Counted from the stretch's first letter, positions 29,643-38,419 are shown. The stretch: 64,000 nucleotides of DNA from Pedobacter rhodius (GCF_027213645.1 NZ_JAPWGL010000002.1:186001-250000), one strand, 5' to 3'. Numbers and translations: made by a program. The notes: generated by a model not told the origin, from the sequence alone.

Positions 29643-30607
29643 GCAACTTTCCAAACCGCATCTACAAAGTATTTTTGCTGATCGGAAAAATAACGCGTTA
29701 CCTTAAATCCTGAAACACGGGCGAGGGCTTCAATTTCCGGCTGTGCGTATTTTTGCGAAATCTCCATACAAATGTATTCATCTTTTGAAAAGTGGATTTC
29801 CGAACCACCGATGTTTACCGTTTGATTTTTTAAACTGATTAGATAGCTTTTACAGGCGCCGGTTTCCGGATCGTAGTTTGCATAATGTTCAAAAGCATTT
29901 AAATCGAAGTTCCCATCCAATTCACGGTTTATCCGGTTCAGCAGGTTTAAATTGAATGAACGCGTAATGCCGGCTTTGTCATTATAGGCAGCTAATATCT
30001 GTTGTGGATTCTTCTTCAGGTCGAAACCTATAATCAATATATCGTCTGGGGCTAATATTTGCCTTAGATTAACACAAAATTCCTGTGCTTCGCTAACATT
30101 CATATTGCCAATATTTGCACCCATAAACAGTACAACCTTCTTTCGTTCCGAAATTTCAGTCGCTCTTTTCAGCATTTCGAAGTAATCGCCGTTTAAGCCC
30201 TGAAAATTAAGCGCAGGTAATTTTAAAGGCAAGTTCAGTTCCAGATCTGCAATTACATGGGCCGAAATATCAATTGGGAAGTATTTAAAATCAAGGTTTT
30301 TATCGATAAACTTTTTCAGTAAGTGGATGGACTTTGTGGCATCACCCGCACCAAGTTCTATTAAATCAAAAGCGCCCCCTTCACCCGAAATGGTATCTGC
30401 AATAGCACTTGCCTGGTACTTCATAATTTCCATTTCAGCATCTGTTAAATAATATTCGTCCATATTCATAATCTGCTGAAAAATAAGGTCGCCAGTTTCA
30501 TCATAGAAATATTTCGAGTACATCCGCTTAGGTTCGGCATTTAAACCTGCTAAAGTTTCCTGAAGAAACTGTGTATTGGTTATCGTTTTTTCTGTAGAAA
30601 ACATCAT
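29639..30607 (-). CDS. egtD: L-histidine N-alpha-methyltransferase (ergothioneine synthesis)
   Basis: 322-residue SAM enzyme that trimethylates histidine to hercynine. Seen: PKRMYSKYFYDETGDLIFQQIM at the start (EgtD family signature), SAM loop IELGAGDATKS, FMGANIGNMN (the Asn that contacts the histidine carboxylate side in characterised EgtD) and CMEISQKY near the end, matching the Glu-x-Ser pair that binds the imidazole. It follows egtB after 6 bp and is the last gene of the minus-strand operon. Confidence 0.93.
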   Translation of the reverse strand: MMFSTEKTITNTQFLQETLAGLNAEPKRMYSKYFYDETGDLIFQQIMNMDEYYLTDAEMEIMKYQASAIADTISGEGGAFDLIELGAGDATKSIHLLKKFIDKNLDFKYFPIDISAHVIADLELNLPLKLPALNFQGLNGDYFEMLKRATEISERKKVVLFMGANIGNMNVSEAQEFCVNLRQILAPDDILIIGFDLKKNPQQILAAYNDKAGITRSFNLNLLNRINRELDGNFDLNAFEHYANYDPETGACKSYLISLKNQTVNIGGSEIHFSKDEYICMEISQKYAQPEIEALARVSGFKVTRYFSDQQKYFVDAVWKVA

Positions 30608-30613
30608 AAAATG

Positions 30614-31765
30614 CTATTTAGCAAGACGGATACCGGTGTATTGCCATCTTAAATGTGGGTGAAAAAAATTTCTGTAGGTGACGCGGCTATGTGCTTCCGG
30701 GGTTGCAATAGATGCGCCCCTCAGCACTTTCTGGTTAACCATAAATTTGCCGTTATATTCGCCGATTGCACCGGGTGCTTTACTGAAACCCGGATAAGGT
30801 AAATAGGCACTCTCGGTCCACTCCCATCGTTCGCCCCAGTTAAAGCTTCTTGCAGCGACTTCCCATTCAAATTCAGTCGGTAAACGCATGCCTTTCCAGC
30901 ATGAGTATGCATAAGCTTCATAATAACTTACATGTGTTAAAGCTTTATTTAAGTCGACTTCTTTTAACCCCTGAAGCGTATAATTTACCCATTTGCCATC
31001 AAGTTTATGCCAATACATTGGTGCAGTAATGTTGTTGGTATTTACCCAATCCCAGCCTTCGGCATGCCAGTAATTAAAGTTCTGGTAACCGCCATCTTCA
31101 ATGAAAGTTATAAAATCCTGATTGGTAACCAGCACCGGACTAATAGAAAATTCGTTTAAATAAACTTTATGCCGGTTTAATTCATTATCAAAGCAAAAAT
31201 CCGATCCGTTGTAACCGATTTCGTAAACACCTTCGGCAATGGTTAACAGACTTTTACTTCCACCTGATAAGTTCAGGCTTTCGGCCTTTTCAGCATGATA
31301 AACCGGGAATAGCGGGTTATGACCGAGAATAAATTTGATGTCTGTCAAAAGCAGTTCCTGATGCTGCTGTTCATGGTTAAAACCCAACACAACCAGTTCA
31401 TATACCGCGGCATCAACTTCATTGGATAAAAACCTTACCATAGCCTCATCCACATAGCTTCTGTATTGATAAACTTCATTTACACCAGGCCTGCTCAGGT
31501 TGCCCCGGTCGGTACGGATAACCCGGTTACCAACGGTTTCATAATAGCTGTTGAATACGAAATTGTAGTCTTCATGGTATACCTGATAACCAGGTGCAAA
31601 GACCTTTAAGATGAAGGTTTCAAAAAACCAGGTTGTATGCCCTAAATGCCATTTCGGCGGACTTACATCTGCAACGGGCTGAACCACGTAGTCTTCTGTT
31701 TGTAAAGGCTCGCAAATTTGCTCGGAGTACCTTCTGATACTCAGATATTTTTCAGCAAGATTCAT
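30614..31765 (-). CDS. egtB: Hercynine sulfoxide synthase EgtB
   Basis: 383-residue non-haem iron enzyme that joins hercynine to a thiol compound. The N-terminal DinB_2 domain carries HLGHTTWFF and HEQQHQE, giving the HxxxHxE iron site plus a third His. The C-terminal formylglycine-generating-enzyme-like domain (about 180-383) includes MRLPTEFEWEVAARS and LRGASIATPEAHSRVTYRNFF. No egtA or egtC is in the window, so the thiol donor may be cysteine rather than gamma-glutamylcysteine. The length is slightly short for EgtB. It starts one base into the stop of the transporter gene (TAATG). Confidence 0.93.
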   Translation of the reverse strand: MNLAEKYLSIRRYSEQICEPLQTEDYVVQPVADVSPPKWHLGHTTWFFETFILKVFAPGYQVYHEDYNFVFNSYYETVGNRVIRTDRGNLSRPGVNEVYQYRSYVDEAMVRFLSNEVDAAVYELVVLGFNHEQQHQELLLTDIKFILGHNPLFPVYHAEKAESLNLSGGSKSLLTIAEGVYEIGYNGSDFCFDNELNRHKVYLNEFSISPVLVTNQDFITFIEDGGYQNFNYWHAEGWDWVNTNNITAPMYWHKLDGKWVNYTLQGLKEVDLNKALTHVSYYEAYAYSCWKGMRLPTEFEWEVAARSFNWGERWEWTESAYLPYPGFSKAPGAIGEYNGKFMVNQKVLRGASIATPEAHSRVTYRNFFHPHLRWQYTGIRLAK

Positions 31766-33333
31766 TAATTTTTATCGAGATGGTTCTTAAGTTCTGTTAT
31801 GCTATTAACATTTAGTTCTGCCGATTGTTTTTGCCGCATCATTAAAGCATAAGCATTATTAAAACCAATTGGCTTTAGCCATTTAATTTTATATTTCTTA
31901 ACAAATTCGTTACGCACATAGGCATACGTTTTGTCTTTATCAGGTGTAATCCTTCCAATAACCCGGCTGTCTGGCTTTAATATGGCAAGCAGGCCTGTCC
32001 CCGTATATTCCGGATAAAAATCAATCTGGTTGTTCAATAAAGCATCGAAACATATTTTTGTGCCGCCTAAACCTGTTTTCGTTTCCACCTGGTAATTGGT
32101 GTTGCCTTTAATCAGCATGCTGTACATTTCAGCCAGGATGTACTGTTCCCCAAAAATTTTTGAACCGATTTTTATGGTTCCTGCACCTCCGTTTTTAGGC
32201 GATTTATATAAGCCGTTTTTAACCAGGAAATCTTTTGCAACCCGCTCCGGTGACTGATGCAGGTAATCGGTACGGTAATTCAAATCGGTCATAACAGAAT
32301 CGGTTATTTTTCCGGCCAGCAGATTTAAAGTATTTTCCAAATCAGGAAATTTTTCCAAGGAAGATTGAAGCACAATCGGCGCCGCATAATAAGGCGGAAA
32401 AATGCCCTTATCATCTTTTAAAATCTTTAAATCAAAGGCTTTTAACCGGCCATCTGTAGAGTAACCGCTAATTACATCAAGTTCTTTCGTAAAAGCGGCT
32501 TTATACATCACCGCATCGCTGATTACGACGGTCCTGATTTTTAAACCATAAGCCGTTTTTAAACCTAAATCACCATCTTGCCGCCCCATAAACTCCGGTG
32601 TAAAACCGGCCTTTAAACCCGAGCCGTAAGCCGATGGTAAAACGTAAAATGCGCTTAAAACTATGATAACGAAAGGCAAAACCATTAATATTTTACGAAG
32701 CTTTTTGAAATTCATCTTTTGGATTAGTGCCAGTAAAGCATCCAGCACAATGGCAAGTAAGGCTGCAGGAATGGCACCTGCCAGAATCATATTGGTATTG
32801 TTGAGCGAAATGCCACCAAAAATAAATTCACCCAAACCGCCCGCCGCAATGTACGACGCCAGCGTTGCCACACCTACATTAATAACCGTAGCCGTGCGGA
32901 TACCGGCTAAAATGACCGGCATGGCCAAAGGCAGCTCTATTTTAAAAAGGATTTGAAATTTAGTCATCCCCAAAGCCTTTGCCGCTTCGGTAATGTGCTT
33001 GTCGACACCAATTATGCCGGTATAGGTATTGCGGATAATGGGTAATAAGGCATAAATCAGTAAGGCAACTATAGCCGGTTTTGCACCAATACCCAAAACG
33101 GGGATCATAAAACCCAGCAATGCGATACTGGGTACGGTTTGCAAGATGCCTGCTATTCCCAAAACCGTACCGGATAAGCTGCGCTTTCTGGCAATTAATA
33201 TCCCTAAGGGCAAACCAACTGCGACGGCAAAGAGCAAAGAAATAAAAGTTAAACCGATATGCTGTAAGGTCTGGTTAAGCAATTTATCCGATTCCATCGA
33301 CATGAATTGCCACAGCGTTTGTTGCTCATTCAT
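31765..33333 (-). CDS. ABC permease fused to a circularly permuted OpuC/EgtU-type binding domain
   Basis: 522 residues. Part 1 (1-235): a six-helix OpuC/ProW-type permease with the EAA loop EAAKALGMTKFQILFKIELPLAMP. Part 2 (about 240-522): an extracellular glycine-betaine-type binding domain whose halves are in swapped order. The normally C-terminal lobe (TPEFMGRQDG ... STDGRLKAFDL ... FPPYYAAPIV ... VAKDFL) comes first. The normally N-terminal lobe (IKIGSKIFGEQYILAEM ... DFYPEYTGTG ... ALMMRQ) comes last, ending at SITELK, which in standard proteins runs into the TPEF segment. Fused permease-binding proteins of this family import betaines or, as EgtU, ergothioneine; adjacency to egtBD favours the latter. 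Confidence 0.88.
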   Translation of the reverse strand: MNEQQTLWQFMSMESDKLLNQTLQHIGLTFISLLFAVAVGLPLGILIARKRSLSGTVLGIAGILQTVPSIALLGFMIPVLGIGAKPAIVALLIYALLPIIRNTYTGIIGVDKHITEAAKALGMTKFQILFKIELPLAMPVILAGIRTATVINVGVATLASYIAAGGLGEFIFGGISLNNTNMILAGAIPAALLAIVLDALLALIQKMNFKKLRKILMVLPFVIIVLSAFYVLPSAYGSGLKAGFTPEFMGRQDGDLGLKTAYGLKIRTVVISDAVMYKAAFTKELDVISGYSTDGRLKAFDLKILKDDKGIFPPYYAAPIVLQSSLEKFPDLENTLNLLAGKITDSVMTDLNYRTDYLHQSPERVAKDFLVKNGLYKSPKNGGAGTIKIGSKIFGEQYILAEMYSMLIKGNTNYQVETKTGLGGTKICFDALLNNQIDFYPEYTGTGLLAILKPDSRVIGRITPDKDKTYAYVRNEFVKKYKIKWLKPIGFNNAYALMMRQKQSAELNVNSITELKNHLDKN

Positions 33334-34285
33334 AATGCCAGGAATTTTTATATTGATTAAAAGCTTTTGTTAAATCATCAAAGGTTAAAGTTTTAACTAT
33401 GCCTTTACCATCGTGAAATGTCAGTTCCTCAACAGTTTCAGAACGCAGTTTTTCCATGGCTTCCCAAACACTTAACTCCGGATTTAATACTTTTTCTGTT
33501 TTATTTTTACCATCAGGAAGATTTGACCAGATATCTTTAACACGGATAACTTTAAATTCCAGGGCCAGCCGCTGCCCGTCTAAAAACTGTCGCGAGAACT
33601 CATTAGCCGGATTAAAAAGTAATTCTTTAGGGGTACCTACCTGCATAACCTGCCCTTTATCCATCAGGCAAATCCGGTCGGCCAGTTCAAAAGCTTCCTG
33701 CACATCATGGGTAACCATTACAATGGTTTTCCGCTTTAATTCTTCTAAATTTTTAAATTCTTGCTGGATATTTGTTCTGGTCACATTGTCGAGCGCTCCG
33801 AAAGCTTCATCCATCAGTAAAACCGGCGGATCGGCAATCAAGGCCCTAGCTAAACCAACACGCTGTTGTTGTCCGCCGCTAAGTTCCGCAGGGAAAAATT
33901 TGAGGCAATTTTCCGGTAAATGGAGTTTAAGAAGCAATTCGCGAACGCGGTCTGCTGTTTTCTTTTTATCCCAATTTAACAGTTTTGGTACGACCGCAAT
34001 ATTATCTTCAATAGTATAATGCGGAAAAAGGCCGATATTTTGCATCACATAGCCGATTCCCCTACGCAATTGCTCGGCATTTTGATTACGGTTATCCTTT
34101 CCGTTAACCATAATTTTCCCCTCATCCGTTTCAATTAAACGGTTAATCATTTTCAGCGTTGTCGTTTTGCCACAGCCACTGGTACCAAGTAACACCAGGT
34201 TTTCGCCTTCATTCACTTTAAAGAAAACCTGGTTTACGGCTATTGCTGAGCCATATCTTTTACTTACACCGATGAGTTCGATCAT
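33326..34285 (-). CDS. ABC transporter ATP-binding subunit (EgtV/OpuCA-like)
   Basis: 319 residues: Walker A GTSGCGKTT, Q-loop region, signature LSGGQQQRVGLARAL, Walker B LLMDEAFGALD and H-loop MVTHD, then a C-terminal extension (about 240-319) that looks like one degenerate CBS repeat instead of the tandem CBS pair of OpuCA. The ATG at 34285 (MIELIGVSKRYG) was chosen; the longer frame from 34354 runs into the oxidoreductase gene. The gene begins two bases after the oxidoreductase stop and overlaps the permease start by 8 bp. Confidence 0.93.
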   Translation of the reverse strand: MIELIGVSKRYGSAIAVNQVFFKVNEGENLVLLGTSGCGKTTTLKMINRLIETDEGKIMVNGKDNRNQNAEQLRRGIGYVMQNIGLFPHYTIEDNIAVVPKLLNWDKKKTADRVRELLLKLHLPENCLKFFPAELSGGQQQRVGLARALIADPPVLLMDEAFGALDNVTRTNIQQEFKNLEELKRKTIVMVTHDVQEAFELADRICLMDKGQVMQVGTPKELLFNPANEFSRQFLDGQRLALEFKVIRVKDIWSNLPDGKNKTEKVLNPELSVWEAMEKLRSETVEELTFHDGKGIVKTLTFDDLTKAFNQYKNSWHYE

Positions 34286-34287
34286 AT

Positions 34288-35673
34288 TTAATCTTCCATT
34301 TTCATAAAAAGGTTGTTGAATGATTCTGAATATGTCGGATGCGCAAAAACACAATACCTGATGTTGTCGTAAGTAATTCCACCCTCCATAGCCATTTGTA
34401 AAACCGACATAATTTCCCCGCCTTCTGATGCCAGAATTGCCGCACCTAATATTTTTCTGGTATCCGCATCAACCACAGCCTTCATCATACCTTTCGTTTC
34501 ATTGGTTTCTATACCACGTGCAACTAACGACATTGGCAATACAGCAACTTTGTAATTCAGTTTTTGCGCTTTAGCCTCTTTTTCAGAAATTCCGATTCTG
34601 CCCAGTTGCGGATCGGTAAACATACAATAAGGTAACGGCCGGTCGGTAATGCTGTAATCGCTTCCTTCAATTAAATTACGGTATACAATGGTGTAATCAT
34701 TATAAGCAATATGGGTAAAAGCCGGGCCACCCTTTACATCACCCAGGGCATAAATACCTTTAATGTTGGTTTCAAGCTTATTGTTCACCACAATATAGCC
34801 TTTTTCATCTTTTTTTACACCACAATTCGCCAGGCCCAGGTTTTCTGTCTGCGGAATTCTTCCGGCAGCAATAAGAATATGGCTGGCTTTTATACGTTTA
34901 ACGCTTTTACCGGATTTGATTTCAATTTCAAGCTCTTCCTTTTTATGACTTTTTACCTTTCTGATTTCGACGCCCGTTAATACATCGATGTGTTCTGCTG
35001 TCAGAATTCCGGTCAGCATTTCCGATACGTCCTTATCTTCTTTAGCCAATATCGTCTCCGATTTTTCGAGGATGGTTACTTTGCTGCCGAACCGGCTAAA
35101 CATCTGGCCGAATTCAAGGCCTATGTAATTACCACCGACAATAACTAAATGTTCCGGCACTTTATCCAAATCGAGTATAGTGGTCGAAGTTAAGAAACCG
35201 GTTTCCTTGATGCCGTCTATCTCCGGAATCAATGTTTTGGCTCCTGTGTTAATGAAAATCCAATCGGCGGTGATCACTTCTTCCTTTCCGTTTGACATGG
35301 CTATGGTGACTTCTTTTTCAGTGCTAAACCTGGCCTCGCCCATATAAAGCTTTAAACCTTTGGTTTTTTCAATCCCTTCTGCTGTCGATGTTCTGAATTG
35401 TTTTACAATGTTATTCTTACGCTGTATAATTTTTTTAAAATCAACCTTTACTTTGCCGGTTTCAACCCCTAGTTCCGAAGATTTACCAGCCAGGTAAGCC
35501 ATTTTAGCTGAAGCAATCATCGCCTTCGTTGGCGTACAACCGTCATTAATGCAGGTGCCGCCCACTAACCTTTTTTCGATAAGGGCTGTTTTTTTACCTG
35601 CCAGCGCCAGTTTTTTTGCCAGCGGCACACCGGCTTGTCCGGCACCGATAATTATTGCATCGTAATGTTTCAT
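34288..35673 (-). CDS. FAD/NAD(P) disulfide oxidoreductase (class I, mercuric/dihydrolipoamide reductase-like)
   Basis: 461 residues: FAD loop GAGQAGVPLA, redox disulfide GGTCINDGCTPTK (C-x4-C), NAD(P) loop VGGNYIGLEFG, FAD motif GIYALGDVKGG, and the C-terminal active-site motif HPTYSE. It has no N-terminal metal-binding domain and no C-terminal Cys-Cys pair, so it is not a true MerA; no lipoyl-complex genes are near. It is the first gene of the transporter-egtB-egtD operon, so a reductase for oxidised ergothioneine or a related disulfide is a reasonable but untested idea. Confidence 0.88.
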   Translation of the reverse strand: MKHYDAIIIGAGQAGVPLAKKLALAGKKTALIEKRLVGGTCINDGCTPTKAMIASAKMAYLAGKSSELGVETGKVKVDFKKIIQRKNNIVKQFRTSTAEGIEKTKGLKLYMGEARFSTEKEVTIAMSNGKEEVITADWIFINTGAKTLIPEIDGIKETGFLTSTTILDLDKVPEHLVIVGGNYIGLEFGQMFSRFGSKVTILEKSETILAKEDKDVSEMLTGILTAEHIDVLTGVEIRKVKSHKKEELEIEIKSGKSVKRIKASHILIAAGRIPQTENLGLANCGVKKDEKGYIVVNNKLETNIKGIYALGDVKGGPAFTHIAYNDYTIVYRNLIEGSDYSITDRPLPYCMFTDPQLGRIGISEKEAKAQKLNYKVAVLPMSLVARGIETNETKGMMKAVVDADTRKILGAAILASEGGEIMSVLQMAMEGGITYDNIRYCVFAHPTYSESFNNLFMKMED

Positions 35674-35885
35674 TGTTTTGATGGTTTGGGCGTAAAGAAG
35701 TCTTGAATTTTATTAGTACTAAAACATAAACCAGAATATCCCTCCAATGTTTGCCCGGCATGGTATTCATGAACATGTTTATTAACAAAGCCCGTTAAAT
35801 TTATCACTAAAATTTCCGCTGCCAAATAACTATTTTTATGGTTGTAATTGTTAAATGCTACAGCCCGATTTAATTACAGATAACC

Positions 35886-36467
35886 ATGAACCCTAAAGTC
35901 GATTTTTATTTTAACAAAGCCGCAGCCTGGCAACAGGAAGTAGAAAAATTACGAATCATCGTACTCGATTGCGGGCTTACCGAAACATTAAAATGGGGTG
36001 TGCCCTGTTATACCTTTCAGGAAAATAACATTGTACTGATACATACTTTTAAAACCTATTGTGCACTTTTATTTTTCAAAGGCGCCTTAATGAAAGATGA
36101 AAAAGGCATTTTAATTCAGCAAACCAAAAATGTGCAGGCCGCCCGCCAGATTCGTTTTACAAATATTCGTGAAATAATACCCTTGGAAAGCACTTTAAAA
36201 GCCTATATACGAGAAGCCATTGATATTGAAAAATCAGGTCTACAGATCGAATTTAAAAAAACCGAAGCATTTACGATGCCTGAAGAATTTGAAAGGAAAC
36301 TGGCCGGCCTTCCTGAACTGAATACTGCCTTTTATGCGTTGACACCCGGCCGGCAAAGGGCCTATTTATTATATTTCGCGACACCGAAACAATCAAAAAC
36401 ACGCGAAGCCAGGGTAGAAAAATATATGCCGCAAATTCTGAAGGGAAAAGGATTGAATGATTCATAA
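35886..36467 (+). CDS. YdeI/OmpD-associated family protein (DUF1801-like)
   Basis: 193 residues. The N-terminal DUF1801-like fold includes LDCGLTETLKWGVPCYTFQENNIV and FFKGALMKD. The C-terminal YdeI tail (MPEEFERKLAGLPELNTAFYALTPGRQRAYLLYFATPKQSKTREARVEK) is highly characteristic. The molecular function is not established; relatives are small cytosolic proteins linked to stress or peptide resistance. It is a single gene divergent from the ergothioneine operon across 212 bp. Confidence 0.88.
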   Translation: MNPKVDFYFNKAAAWQQEVEKLRIIVLDCGLTETLKWGVPCYTFQENNIVLIHTFKTYCALLFFKGALMKDEKGILIQQTKNVQAARQIRFTNIREIIPLESTLKAYIREAIDIEKSGLQIEFKKTEAFTMPEEFERKLAGLPELNTAFYALTPGRQRAYLLYFATPKQSKTREARVEKYMPQILKGKGLNDS

Positions 36468-36569
36468 CAGCTGTTGATATCATTTTAATTCCATTCACAA
36501 AATATTTTAAGCCTAAATAACACATTTAAAAGCATTTAAAAAGCCGCTCAAATATTTTTCAAAAAAACA

Positions 36570-36600
36570 TTGGCGTAAATAAAATTAATTTCTATATTTG
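36570..36600 (+). promoter_or_regulatory. Promoter of tRNA-Lys
   Basis: TTG at 36570-36572, 20 bases, TATATTTG at 36593-36600 (exact TAnnTTTG). It lies 23 bp before the tRNA 5' end: the textbook Bacteroidota arrangement, and the best promoter in the window. Confidence 0.75.
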
Positions 36601-36623
36601 CACCTCCTTAAACAAAGGGAAAT

Positions 36624-36696
36624 GATTCCGTAGCTCAGCTGGTAGAGCATTACACTTTTAATGTAGTGGTCCTGGGTTCGAATCCCAGCGGGATCA
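36624..36696 (+). tRNA. tRNA-Lys (anticodon UUU)
   Basis: 73-nt cloverleaf. The acceptor stem GATTCCG/CGGGATC contains one T-G pair; D-arm GCTC...GAGC; anticodon stem TTACA/TGTAG with loop CTTTTAA giving UUU; T-arm CTGGG-TTCGAAT-CCCAG; discriminator A; CCA not encoded. Confidence 0.96.
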
Positions 36697-36701
36697 CAGA
36701 A

Positions 36702-36729
36702 ATGCCTTACAGAAATGTAAGGCATTTTT
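36702..36729 (+). terminator. Intrinsic terminator after tRNA-Lys
   Basis: Perfect 9-bp stem ATGCCTTAC/GTAAGGCAT with a 6-base loop and a run of Ts directly after. It starts six bases after the tRNA. Confidence 0.85.
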
Positions 36730-36840
36730 CGTTAAGAAGGATTCGAACTTTTCTGTTGAGCGGGTTTATTCTCTACGCTAGAATTTATATTTATAGCTCG
36801 TTGTTATTCTTGTTTTCTTTGTTATTTACTATTCCATTTC

Positions 36841-36908
36841 TGGCGCAAGCGTTTTGCTTATGACCGATATATTCAAAAACTAATCAATCGAATATTAATT
36901 AAGCCTTA
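36841..36908. repeat. Decayed fragment of the 122-bp MITE-like element
   Basis: TGGCGCAAGCGTTTTGCTTATGAC followed by ATATTCAAAAACTAATC and TCGAATATTAATTAAG aligns with the left half of 8536-8657 and 39729-39850; the right end is missing. The rest of the 36730-37233 gap shows no gene or clear signal. Confidence 0.5.
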
Positions 36909-37233
36909 AAAACCCGACTAATTTCTTATACCACCGTAATAAATTACAAGTTATACAAAACAATATGCTAGCCCTAGAAAAGAACCAAATAAAAATTTAT
37001 AAAAAATTTTATGTACTTGATTTTTAAGCAATTGTTTTATTATATTTACTTTATTTCTAACAGAATAAATTGCACCAAACAACAATACTATAGTCTTTCA
37101 TGATAGTTGAATCCTGGCTAACACAGCAAAAACCTGTACTAATCGGTTCAAATGGTATATCATATTAGATTAAATTTTTTACTGTTGGATCAAGGCAATT
37201 GCATTACTTAACGCAGATGAGATTAAAATAACT

Positions 37234-37761
37234 ATGGAAGATATCGCACAATTCTTTTTGGAAAAATTGATGATCGATGAACGCTATGGAATAGCAAAAC
37301 CAGTAGATGATCAAACGTTATTATTACCACGTTTCCTGAATACGCTGGAGGTATGTGTTGATATTTACAAGCAAAAATATCCTAATCAATCCGTCACGTT
37401 TGCTGAAACATATCGTAGTAACTCATTACAGTATAAATACTTTCAACAGGGCGCAAGCAAGATTAAGGCTGATGGCATGCACCATTATGGCATAGCCGCC
37501 GATAGTATTTTTATAATTAATGGAAAACGCACTTATAAGGGCGACGTTATGTTGCTTCGCAAAATTTACGTAGACAATGGATTAACAATATTGGGCATGT
37601 GGGATGCTCTACACGTACAATTGATTCCGGTAGGGCAGCAAATGCAATTGCGAAATGCTGTTAGCTCTAAAATCAAAGCTTTTCAAAACCAGCAGGGAAT
37701 TCCTGTTACCGGCTTGGTTGACGACATTACAGTTGCAAAAGCCAGAAGCGTATTTTCTTAA
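37234..37761 (+). CDS. M15-type peptidase with peptidoglycan-binding tail
   Basis: 175 residues. The core (about 45-135) keeps the zinc-site pattern of M15 L-Ala-D-Glu/DD-carboxypeptidase-like enzymes: YRSNSLQYKYFQQG, then HHYGIAADS (HxGxAxD) and WDALHVQL in place of the usual D-x-x-H. The last ~40 residues (IKAFQNQQGIPVTGLVDDITVAKA) form a short PG_binding_1 helix bundle. There is no signal peptide, as in phage endolysins or proteins released by other routes. It lies alone, about 540 bp after tRNA-Lys; an old prophage remnant is possible, but no other phage gene is near. Confidence 0.75.
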   Translation: MEDIAQFFLEKLMIDERYGIAKPVDDQTLLLPRFLNTLEVCVDIYKQKYPNQSVTFAETYRSNSLQYKYFQQGASKIKADGMHHYGIAADSIFIINGKRTYKGDVMLLRKIYVDNGLTILGMWDALHVQLIPVGQQMQLRNAVSSKIKAFQNQQGIPVTGLVDDITVAKARSVFS

Positions 37762-37895
37762 CTTGTTTGTAATCCAACTGTCCGATATAATTTAATTTTT
37801 CTAAAAGGGTTATAAAAGCTGGTGCTAAATCTGGCCAGTTTGCGGCAGATGGGCATGGAATGGATTCTTTGATCTTGTTAACCGGTTAATCCGCT

Positions 37896-38279
37896 TTATT
37901 CTTCAATTAATGTCAAATCTAATTTATTGTATTGACCTTGCCTGTCATTTACATTCAGTTGATAAGTATAACGGCCATCTTTAAGAACTGTTTCGCCAAC
38001 ATAATCAATTGGCTGTATCGTATATGTTTTCCCGTCAATTTCTAATTTGACAAAAGCATACCTGTAAGCCTTTTTAAATATTTTGTATTCTGTTTTTTGC
38101 CCGGCGTTTAAGTCACCAAAATTTACTTCTCCCGTTGAGGTATTAACAACGATATTTTTAAAATTATATTTGCTGGTGTTCGACAAGCGAATTTCCGACC
38201 CCATTGCATCGTTCCCGTTCTCTTTTGAACAACTAACCATTGTAGCAATGGTAATAATTAAAATCAGGATTTTTTCCAT
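37896..38279 (-). CDS. Small lipoprotein of unknown function
   Basis: 127 residues with a lipoprotein signal peptide (lipobox MVSC, Cys 17; SKEN follows, so probably surface or periplasmic). The mature part is a beta-rich domain (IRLSNTSKYNFKNIVVNTSTG, YKIFKKAYRYAFVKLEIDG). No family recognised. Stand-alone, convergent with the peptidase gene. Confidence 0.75.
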   Translation of the reverse strand: MEKILILIITIATMVSCSKENGNDAMGSEIRLSNTSKYNFKNIVVNTSTGEVNFGDLNAGQKTEYKIFKKAYRYAFVKLEIDGKTYTIQPIDYVGETVLKDGRYTYQLNVNDRQGQYNKLDLTLIEE

Positions 38280-38419
38280 GTGTTTTACTGTATAAATGAG
38301 CTGGTTGACAAACTTGTGCCAGATAAATTGTTTAAGTAATGCATTACGCCGCTATGCTAATCAGAAAATGTTGCAACGTTTTATTTTGTTTAACGTCTTA
38401 TTAAAAACATCCTAAATAT

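Noticed and set aside
33456..34019. 187-residue plus-strand frame opposite the ABC ATPase
   Set aside because: Ser-rich antisense shadow of the Walker/signature region of the transporter gene.
34288..35673. Mercuric reductase (mercury resistance)
   Set aside because: No N-terminal metal-binding domain, no C-terminal Cys pair and no merR, merT or merP neighbours.
36624..37233. Integrative element at tRNA-Lys
   Set aside because: No duplicate of the tRNA 3' end was found downstream, and there is no integrase; only a terminator and a repeat fragment are visible.
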